Positions 56,774 to 64,000 of a stretch of 64,000 nt of DNA are shown one piece after another. The stretch is from Tetraselmis striata (Eukaryota > Chlorophyta > Chlorodendrophyceae > Chlorodendrales > Chlorodendraceae). The stretch is from positions 62,001 to 126,000 of the forward strand of contig VCJN01001271.1 in NCBI GenBank assembly GCA_006384855.1. The letters are read 5' to 3'. How positions within the stretch are numbered: the stretch's first letter is position 1; each line of letters opens with the position of its first letter. The notes beneath the pieces were generated by a model. The model saw only the letters and a program-made list of their open reading frames with translations. It was not told the origin of the DNA and searched no databases. Both the position numbers and the translations under genes were made by a program.

Positions 56774-57605
56774 TCACATCTGAATCTCACAGTGTAGAAC
56801 ACCTTGGTCACCGTGCACACGCTTGACATCGTTAAGCCTCCGCATGAAGGCTAGACGAAAGCGAAACGCCTTGTCGATGGCCTCGGCGTGATTCCGAGCG
56901 CGCGCGAGGTAGGGGGGAGAAGTATTGATTAGCAGCAGGGACGTGAGGTAGCATCTTGTCGAGAGCTACGAAGAGAGCGGCCATACATGTGGGCTCCGAA
57001 ACACGACATCCAAAGATACTCCTCATGGGCCGGCAAACGCCGGTCATCCTGCTTGCTGAGGTACTCATTCGTCAGGTAATAGGTACTCATGGGAAAGAGG
57101 CCAGGCACTCAGCTGACCTGTCAAACCGCCTCGTAACAGACTCTGCTCGCTGCAGTAGCTCTGGCACCGCGAGGTAGTCATCCTCGTTACTCACGGATTT
57201 TGCTCCAACACGGCCGCTCTAGGCTAGCTCTTGCAAGTCGGGGCGCTCTGCGGCTCCCCCGCTGCCTGTCAGTTGTCCCGCGACGCATTGCCCGGAACTA
57301 AAGCCATGTACTATGTCTCCATCAATAACACGGTCACGAGCCGTCAATTGAGCTAACGTTGTTGCAAGCTCGGCGCGCAGCAATAAAGACGAGGCCTTCA
57401 TGTCTGCTTGTAGCGATTCGAGCGTCGGCTCAACGACGGGTTCTTCTCCATGTGGCTGATTCGACGGGGACCGTACCAATGAGTACCACGAACGGTTGAG
57501 GCAAATGTGTCTGTGAACAACCTGGAGTGACCCTTGGTCGCAACAGTGCGGGAGAGAGCTAATCCGCTGAGGCGAAAATGCGGCGAAACTGAAATGGAGG
57601 CTCAA
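56774..57605 (-). pseudogene. Decayed gene ending in the 22-bp block shared with the duplicated element
   Basis: Minus-strand coding pieces in order: SLESLQADMKASSLLLRAEL-type frame (57219-57605, first residues uncertain), SNEDDYLAVPELLQRAESVT (about 57115-57185), CMAALFVALDKMLPHVPAAN (about 56930-57050) and NHAEAIDKAFRFRLAFMRRL ending LHCEIQM-stop at 56775. The last seven codons including the stop are the same block that begins both element copies at 43899 and 48528. A frame change near 56905 without splice signals suggests decay. Family unknown. Confidence 0.35.
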
Positions 57606-58079
57606 TTATATGGCTGCATGTCTACTCGTTGTGCACCCAAAAAAGAGGCCTAACGACACTGATGCCTATTAACTACATAACCACAGAGCAGCACGGTAGC
57701 CCCAAAGAGGGTCAGGAAACGGAGGATGAAACCCATGTTCGAAGTTAATAACAGAACGGTTACGGAACCCTAGGTACTGCAGTAGTTGAATTGCGATCAC
57801 ACGATGGCATGTCACGAGGCAGCTCACCACACATTCTGTCTCCCGTCCACTCGTCGAAACGGGGTCCGCCTAACCGCGACTAACACGGTACTTGTACTGT
57901 ATCCGTACTCAATTTTACTGTACGATTACTGTATTCTGTATCACCCCGCGCCTTACCGCGCCTATATCCTCTTATCTCCGCCTATCCGGCGGTGGTCGCG
58001 AGTACCCGCGCCGAGCCATGACTGCCATGGCAGTACCCGTACGCAAATGGTACGTGATATGACGGCGTACCAGTACCGG
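57606..58079. other. Intergenic, no gene seen
   Basis: AT/GC mixed sequence with short frames only. Confidence 0.5.
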
Positions 58080-58200
58080 AACTGCCCTTTTTGTAATTCA
58101 CACCAGGACCAGTACCAGTACCAGGCCGCTTTTAGGCGGCTTGCTGTGTTGATTTTCTAATTCTGGGGAACTGCCCTTTTTGTAATTCACACCAGTACCG
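58080..58200. repeat. Inverted copy of the 2.5-kb SINE-like/foldback repeat
   Basis: On the plus strand it reads GCCGCTTTTAGGCGGCTTGC then GTTGATTTTCTAATTCTGGG and CCCTTTTTGTAATTCACACC, the reverse complement of 2535-2605. The CTTTTTGTAATTCACACC end occurs twice (58085-58105 and 58176-58195). Confidence 0.8.
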
Positions 58201-58208
58201 GGATATCG

Positions 58209-58350
58209 TGCATGAACTAGTTATGCACTGCTGTCGCACACTGCACACTGCTGCACACTGCGCACTGCAGCGCACACTGTCGCACACTGCACACTGCACA
58301 CTGTTGCACACTGCGGCGCACACTGTCGCACACTGCACACTGCGCTAGTA
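58209..58350. repeat. CACACTG-type minisatellite
   Basis: Degenerate 7- to 11-bp units (GCACACTG, TCGCACACTG, GCGCACTG) repeated for about 140 bp. Confidence 0.85.
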
Positions 58351-58720
58351 CTGACTGCTGTACTATAATAGAATCCTTTATGCGGGCCGCGCGCACCGCG
58401 TCCATCACACAGCAAACTTCCTCACCCACCCCGAGCTGCACATAGCGCGCTTGCCCCCAGTGCGCGCGGCTACTGCGCATCACGCCCCCCGGAGCGCAAA
58501 CCTTACCCCATGGGTACACATTACTGGCGGTTGTCGGGCAGGTGGTGCCCACAGTGGTCAACATCGGCTGTGCACTCGGCCGCATCAGGTACGGACGCCG
58601 CCCTTTTTGCCCCACTCACTCACTGCAGCCCACCCACGCCAAACATAATCGGAGACATCTCGGCACCGATCCCACCCGATACGCACCCGATATCGCTAGA
58701 GGGAGGGGAAGCTGAGGTCG
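58351..58720. other. Possible small exons, strand unresolved
   Basis: On the plus strand VVGQVVPTVVNIGCALGRIR ends at a donor GTACGG near 58588. On the minus strand PTTASNVYPWGKVCAPGGVM is equally open. Neither is recognised. Confidence 0.25.
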
Positions 58721-58738
58721 TTGCCGTGGCGGATTTTT

Positions 58739-59191
58739 GAGTTCCTCCGTTGTTCTCTCGCATCGTCCGTTGATGCTACAGCGGGTTGGAGGCTGAAAAC
58801 CCTTCGCGCCGACGCAGCGCCCCAACGATATGGCGCGACGCGAGAACTGCGCTCGGTGCGTTCTGGCCGTTTCGGCCACCAGCCCGCCGCCTCCGAATTC
58901 TGCCGGAAGTGTGGCAAGTCCACCACAGTAGATGGCCTACCAGTGGTACGCGAGGAGGCGTTGGTCTCGGCGGTGACCGAGGCGATGTACGACCGCATGA
59001 ACGGCCACGGCCACCACATGGAGCTGCCAACTGGCTACTCAGTGGGCCCAAGTGATCCAAAGGCGTGGCCCTTCCTCACTGCCTTCGATGATCCCAAAGT
59101 ATACGCAATGCGCGAGCTGCATGCGCTGTGCGAGGCGCATTTTATGGACCCGATGGACGATAGCGATGCTCTGCGCGATGTGATGGGCTAG
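58739..59191 (+). CDS. C-terminal part of an unrecognised protein
   Basis: Open to TAG at 59191. It reads ...GHQPAASEFCRKCGKSTTVD, a CxxC pair, then EEALVSAVTEAMYDRMNGHG and AMRELHALCEAHFMDPMDDS. Composition looks translated. No ATG start is evident, so this is probably a terminal exon; an upstream exon may end near 58588. It may be part of a mobile element, since decayed coding sequence follows directly. Confidence 0.4.
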   Translation, partial: EFLRCSLASSVDATAGWRLKTLRADAAPQRYGATRELRSVRSGRFGHQPAASEFCRKCGKSTTVDGLPVVREEALVSAVTEAMYDRMNGHGHHMELPTGYSVGPSDPKAWPFLTAFDDPKVYAMRELHALCEAHFMDPMDDSDALRDVMG

Positions 59192-59199
59192 GATTCAGC

Positions 59200-59470
59200 G
59201 CACCAATCCCGCCACCGCTTCCCATAGAGACGGGTGGCTATGTATTCCGGTGGGAGGCGCTGCCGGGCAAGAGCGAGGCAGACAAGCTGGAACAGTAGGC
59301 GCTCCGAACTGTGCGCTCAGAGCGTGCGCGTGAGTTGGGTGAGCGCGCTCGGAAGTTGCGCGCTACGGAGTGGCAGGAGCGCATGGAGCGAGAGTGAGCG
59401 GGTATCTCAGACAACACCAGCGAAGGCGACTATTCAGCGCCCCGCACATCGGCGCAGTTCTGTAAGCTAC
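59200..59470 (+). pseudogene. Decayed coding stretch with in-frame stops
   Basis: Reads METGGYVFRWEALPGKSEAD, stop, ALRTVRSERARELGERARKL then RATEWQERMERE, stop, AGISDNTSEGDYSAPRTS. Two single stops in otherwise charged, helical sequence mark a decayed gene, perhaps a gag-like or transposon protein. Confidence 0.4.
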
Positions 59471-59711
59471 GACAGCATTGACAGGTGGGATGCGGTAGAG
59501 TGCGGGCCATATGAAAAGAAGTACTTCATGCAGAGGAGGGCGGGGCGCGAAGCAACGATGGAGGCGGGAGGCGAGGCGTTCAGCATCGGTGAGGGGGGCT
59601 GAGGGCAGCGGTGAGCCGAGCACCTGCCGCTCATGTGACATAGCTGTCTATGGCAAATCCAGTAAGGGCGAGAAGGGGAAGGGACACGCTCACTAGATGT
59701 AATTAATGCAT

Positions 59712-60168
59712 TCACATCTTCCTTCGCTTCGTCGCCGCTTTCTCTGCCATCTCTGCCTTCACGGCACACGCCTTTGCCTTGGGCAGGTGGGGCTGTGCAC
59801 GATGGGCTGGTCCATGCATGTCACGGTGGTGCGCGATCAAGGTGCTGCGCGTCGTGACTTGGCCAGTCCTGGAGAGCATCACCTTGCCGGACTTGAGCAG
59901 GTGCTGGGGCTGTTGGTTGCTGCCGTTGCGGAAGCCCTGCTTGATCTCCATGTTTGCAGTGCTCCATGCACTGAGCACTCAATGCGTCAAGGTTGCCATG
60001 CAGTTCTATCCATCGGGAAATTGCCGTCATGCAACTTATTCATGCACGGAGTGATGTCCTTTGCTGCCGCGATGTTCATGAAGGCTGCGAAGAATACCTC
60101 CGTAGCTGCCCGTAGCTTGTAGGTCAAGGTAACTTATTTCGTTGTCGCTGAGCGCCACCTCAAAAACA
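59712..60168 (-). CDS. Unrecognised coding-like segments on the minus strand
   Basis: One piece reads AVFEVALSDNEISYLDLQAT then SYGGILRSLHEHRG (about 60040-60168). Another reads KSGKVMLSRTGQVTTRSTLI ... AEMAEKAATKRRKM-stop (59712-59910), with a basic tail fit for nuclear import. How they join was not settled. No family known. Confidence 0.3.
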
Positions 60169-61141
60169 GCGCGATGACTTCGCCTCCCGTTGTGTTTGCA
60201 GTTGGAGATGCGTGCTATCAACGCCTATGAGCACTGGACTGTGGGAGGGCCCGATCAACACTGTCTTCCAGCAGGACTTTGTCTTCCCGCCCAGGATTGT
60301 GCATGGCAGACTTGTCACATATACATGGACAGAGGCCAGCAGCACTGCTGGCAGGGGGCGGCGGCAAAGGGCCGCCGGTGACGCTGTGCCGAGGCAGATG
60401 ATCAGGTGATGGGCCACCTGTGTGATATATTATTGCTGAAGCATCTTACATGTTGTTGTTGCTTTCCTGCACTTTGCGCTGATGCTGATAGTGCAGCCCG
60501 GCACGGGTGGTGCTCCTACTTGAAGCACTCCCATGCCTACGACATCGCCGCCCTCGATGAGGATGATGGCGGTGTTGATGCCATGCAGTAGTAGCATATA
60601 CGTAGCAACCGTGGCGTGTGTGAATTGAGCATATCCATATGTTGCGGGAGCAGTTGCGTAGTATGGCAGGCGCATGATACATATAGGCGTCGGTTGGGTC
60701 TGGGGTTTCCAAATGTAATGTTAAGCAATACTACCTTACGAAACATGGCCAATCTGCATTATGCTTGCACATATTGCGCGCATGCCTGCTTCACTAATTT
60801 TCCTGACACACTCACAACATTTTTTTTTGATACTGACAACATGGGTCAATGTTACGCATGGATGCCGCGGTGTACTGCAGTATCGTCGCGAGCAAGCATT
60901 GTCAACCGATGTTGACACAAAAGTTTGCATTTGTCTTTGCCGTTATACACATCTGTACTTTTGTGAATTTCATGTCATTTGTGGTATGTATGTTGATTTG
61001 CATGTAATCTGTTCAGCAATAAGATTAATGTGAAACGCGTTGTGCATTACATACAACAGCAGATGCATCGTAGTGTCATTGATTATGTTATTGTGACGCC
61101 CCGGGTACCGAGGTACCATTACTACTCGAGACTGATGCAAT
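60169..61141. other. Region with further short coding-like pieces
   Basis: On the plus strand a piece reads NTVFQQDFVFPPRIVHGRLV then TYTWTEASSTAGRG (60258-60402) and ends at ATCAG-GTGATG. HGWCSYLKHSHAYDIAALDE ends at 60591. They do not join in frame. AT-rich sequence follows from 60.6 to 61.1 kb, with a 7-nt TTTTTTT run at 60821. No recognised gene. Confidence 0.3.
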
Positions 61142-61267
61142 GATATAAAGTACGTGATGAGCCACCAGCCGCGCGCGCACTTTCACTCTTCGGCACTTCC
61201 TCTTCGCCTATTTATGCTGACCGCTTCGCATGAAGAGCATATCGCCCTGCTCGCCCCCCGTGCCACC

Positions 61268-61914
61268 ATGGCCTCCGTCAGCACCTTCCATGCCGCTGCC
61301 GGGACGGATGACGCGTCGTGGGAAGATATCATGCTGCCGAGAGGAGCACGCGAGCCCCCGCCTGTCCCGCGCGGCCCGCCCCTGCGCTACTACCTCACGA
61401 CAGTCAGCGCCGATGACACGTCGAGCGTTTTTGACTGGTCAAGCTGAACGGCCCGTCTGCCCACCCTAATTGACCGTGGAGGAGGAGCAAGCTGCCTTGC
61501 TTAAATCGATGAAGCCGTCGCATGCAGCAAGGGTTCTTTGCATCCCTAGTGCAAAGGTGCGCTTGCCGGCCGGTTTACCTGCTCATCGTGTAGCTAGCTG
61601 CTGACGTTGTCGCTGCCCGAGCGAGTGTCGGCGACTAAGTGTTTTTTCTTTCATCACTACCGCAGTCCGGAATCGACCAGAACGGCGCTCCGGTGCAAGA
61701 CCTGTCTACCGGCTACAGCCCCCCTCCCCCGCTCGCTCGACGAGCTCATGTTCCCCGTGCGGCTAGATCCCCGGCGCTTCAGGACGCTACTGCGAGGATG
61801 CAGGCTGGACGCCAGAGGAAGCAAGCGCAACGGGAGCGCGCGGCGGCATCATGCCAGCCCCGTCAAACAAGCTCCCTAGCCGCGGGGCGCAGCAGATGGC
61901 AGCAGCTGCCATGA
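61268..61914 (+). CDS. Candidate small gene with strong start context
   Basis: ATG at 61268 lies in GCCACCATGG, an ideal eukaryotic start context, with TATAAA near 61143. The first frame reads MASVSTFHAAAGTDDASWED ... YYLTTVSADDTSSVFDWSS-stop (61447). A second frame begins near 61470, TVEEEQAALLKSMKPSHAAR then VLCIPSAK, and ends at donor GTGCGC (61557). The last exon starts after CCGCAG at 61666, SGIDQNGAPVQDLSTGYSPP ... RQRKQAQRERAAA, and stops at 61914; that junction is in frame. The first and second pieces need a very short intron or a frameshift. Function unknown. Confidence 0.4.
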
Positions 61915-62898
61915 ATAGCATGCCCCAGAAGTAGCTGCGGGCAATAAGGGGCAGTCAGCACCCGAGCCGACAGCGGGCATAACACCACGTGCCGGCGCCA
62001 GGAAGAGGCCGGCGGCAGCGGAGCCAGCCGGCCGCAGCCCAGGGGGGGCGGGCACGGGCCGGGGGCGGTAGTAGACCCATTGTAATTAAATTTCTAGTAT
62101 TTCCCTAATACTTTATGCAGTTGCCGACCCCTCCGCCATAAATCCGAAAATGTCCGGTGCCTTGACGTTAAATTTGCCAGCTAGGAGTAGGCGCGCCCAT
62201 GTCCGCTTAACCACACCCCGAAGCTCGACGCTCATTGGCTGCTGATCCAGCCTGGCACCTCACCTTTATTAAATCACAAAACCAACCGTGACTACCGTGT
62301 AATGCATTTTTGCAGCCTTTGTTGTGTATCGACCAGTACCCTACTGCCCCGCCTGCTCGTCATCATCACTCGTCATCACGCGGGTATCTTCCGCGCGTAC
62401 TCGTGAGGAGGCGCGCGCCTAATAGCAGATATGAAGGGCGGCGATTCCCGTAAAGTACAGTGACTCGTGTACTCGTCTCGTACTTTGTGCACTCGTGACT
62501 ACCGAGTACCCGCTACTCGCTATAGTACTTTGATGCAGGGCTCCGCTGCCGTACTCATCCTTACCGCCAAGTTTAAAGTACTGTGACGCCTAACGTTAGG
62601 CGCGATATATACAGGCGACTAATCGCGCGTGGTAGTCGTTAAACGCGGTTAGGCGGACCCCGTTTCGACGAGTGTCGGTCCGAACTTCACGGTTGATGAC
62701 TCCCGCATGCGCGCCGCGCGCAGTGGTATGGGGTTTGCACCGCCAACTCCTCAAGACTCAAACATGGAGATGGTGGCGGCGCTCATCATTCTCGCGTAGT
62801 GGGCTTCAAACAAACTATATTGAAGCTGCCCGTAATGTTGTAATTTAGCGGTAGTTTCTTGTTACCTGCGCTATCGTAATCCAAGCCAGTAGCCGGCA
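61915..62898. other. Intergenic, no gene seen
   Basis: Repetitive GTACTCGTG/CTCGTACT patches near 62390-62530. No recognised feature. Confidence 0.5.
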
Positions 62899-63720
62899 TT
62901 GCATGCATCACTAGCGGGCGGGGTACCGGCTCCGCAACTGCCTCCCGTCCGAGGTGGAGGCCTTCGCGGATGCGATGAATGCCACCGTCCTCATGGCGGT
63001 CGAGCGGGTGCTAGGGGTATCTTGAACCCTCCACGTACATACGGCACCGACACCAATATGGTCTTTCAACCGATTTCCTGGCGGAGCTTTTGAATGACCT
63101 TGACCCCACGGCCGCGGGGGCGGCTAATTCGAGCGAGGATGCAGTAGCTGGGGCGCGCAGCAAGCTTCACCTCCCCACTCGGTTGGCGGGCGATGGCATC
63201 AGCCGTATGACTACCGTCCGTGATGCCGCCTTCGTCGGCATGAACGACATCCTCCCAAGGTTGTACATTAACTCCGACACCAACCCCTCACCCATGGTAG
63301 TCTCTTGATTGCCCCACGGCTTGAGTCCGTACTTGGCCGAGGCCAGCTTCAACGCTACTTCTTCCGCCCGTTAGTATGATCACTTCCTCAACCATGCTCG
63401 TGGATCGGCCAGCTACGTCGCGGCGGTTGCGCGGAGCGTGGGGCCGCCTTTAGGCGGCTAACTTCTGGCCACCTCATCATCGGCGATGCGGATGCCCGCA
63501 TGATGAAGCGGGAGGCGGAGGCCGCGTTGGGCTCACACGTAGTCGACAGCATTTCTATACCATGCCAACAACCCTCCATGTCAATTTGTAGGGAACGTGT
63601 CTTGTGCGGCCAGCTCGACGCGGCATCGGACATGGGGACGGTGGGCTATCCCCACTGCAATGACGGTCATGACTTCGCATGAGCTGCGGGACGTCGCTGC
63701 CGGGTACTTTCTTTCGCCCA
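62899..63720 (+). pseudogene. Fragment of a non-LTR-retrotransposon-like gene (decayed)
   Basis: Coding-looking pieces: RNCLPSEVEAFADAMNATVL (about 62938-63000) and SKLHLPTRLAGDGISRMTTV then RDAAFVGMNDILPRL (about 63160-63262). The second resembles the L.LP.RLGGLGLRS....A.AY..S motif found downstream of reverse transcriptase in LINE-type elements and in similar host-captured RTs. Stops and frame changes follow (HARGSASYVAAVARSVGPPL near 63400). No RT core lies in the window; it may be decayed or missing. Confidence 0.4.
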
Positions 63721-64000
63721 ATAGCCCATGCCCGGCCCCGGTGGTTGGGACCGAGCCAAAGATTTCTGCCCTCGACAGAGCACAACCCCGTTACTGGTTG
63801 ACTTATATGGCAACGCGCTCATAAACCTCCCGACACATGGAGGCGCTCACCGGCGTGTACAACAACGATGTGGTCGCATCCGCCTTTAGCGATCATTTGT
63901 GTTCACCGATTTGGGTATGCTGTTCCATGCAGCCGGGAGGTGGGTGACTTGTTCCAGCAGGCAATGCCTCTCGGCAACACCGTACTCAGGGAATGAACTC
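63721..64000. other. Window end, coding-like remnants only
   Basis: EALTGVYNNDVVASAFSDHL near 63841-63900 may continue the same decayed element. It runs toward the window edge. Confidence 0.3.

Noticed and set aside
43899..56795. Firm assignment of the region to CACTA/EnSpm transposons
   Set aside because: CACTG-type ends alone are weak; no EnSpm transposase motif and no 3-bp duplication was seen.

Overview
The window is nuclear DNA of a starch-making eukaryote, most likely a chlorophyte green alga. The reasons are: GC-rich intron-dense genes, a plant-type glucan water dikinase with a plastid-type leader, GT-AG introns whose donors often read GTGCGC, TGTAA (the usual green-algal poly(A) signal) after several stop codons, and many G/C homopolymers and microsatellites. 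Genus cannot be told from the sequence. All exon borders were read by eye from frame continuity, splice dinucleotides and remembered family motifs; none was checked with a tool.

Left third, 0.4-28 kb, the host-gene part. A SANT/Myb-like gene (408-1589, +) is followed by a 20-exon alpha-glucan water dikinase gene (3796-16005, -). Then come an FSH-type serine hydrolase in five exons (17918-19232, +), an intronless ERI1-like DEDDh 3'-5' exonuclease (22642-23277, +), an LRR gene broken by three frameshifts (23691-24897, -) and a five-exon histidine-phosphatase gene with a long Ser/Thr-Pro-rich N-terminus (25587-27873, -). Small foldback or SINE-like repeats and eroded coding fragments lie between them. 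The host genes share no obvious pathway; only the dikinase has a clear metabolic role, in starch turnover.

Middle, 30-44 kb, a transposon nest. It holds a Ty3/Gypsy LTR retrotransposon (30095-35635) with nearly identical LTRs but a dead interior, and a structurally complete two-gene PIF/Harbinger transposon (37731-41684, TAA target duplication) with transposase and MYB/SANT-like partner. The Harbinger element sits in the end of an older relative and is followed by an internally deleted derivative (42783-43660).

Right third, 44-64 kb, is repeat-dominated. A 4.6-kb unrecognised mobile element is tandemly duplicated (43899-48527 and 48528-53280). Each copy has a multi-exon plus-strand gene with an in-frame 30-bp minisatellite and a convergent minus-strand Cys-rich gene. 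Next come a 370-bp tandem array of internally inverted repeats (53565-55050), several candidate or decayed coding segments, and a non-LTR-retrotransposon-like fragment at 63.1 kb. The best candidate for something undescribed is the duplicated element. A second general signal is a sense-strand poly-C tract just inside many introns, seen for genes on both strands.
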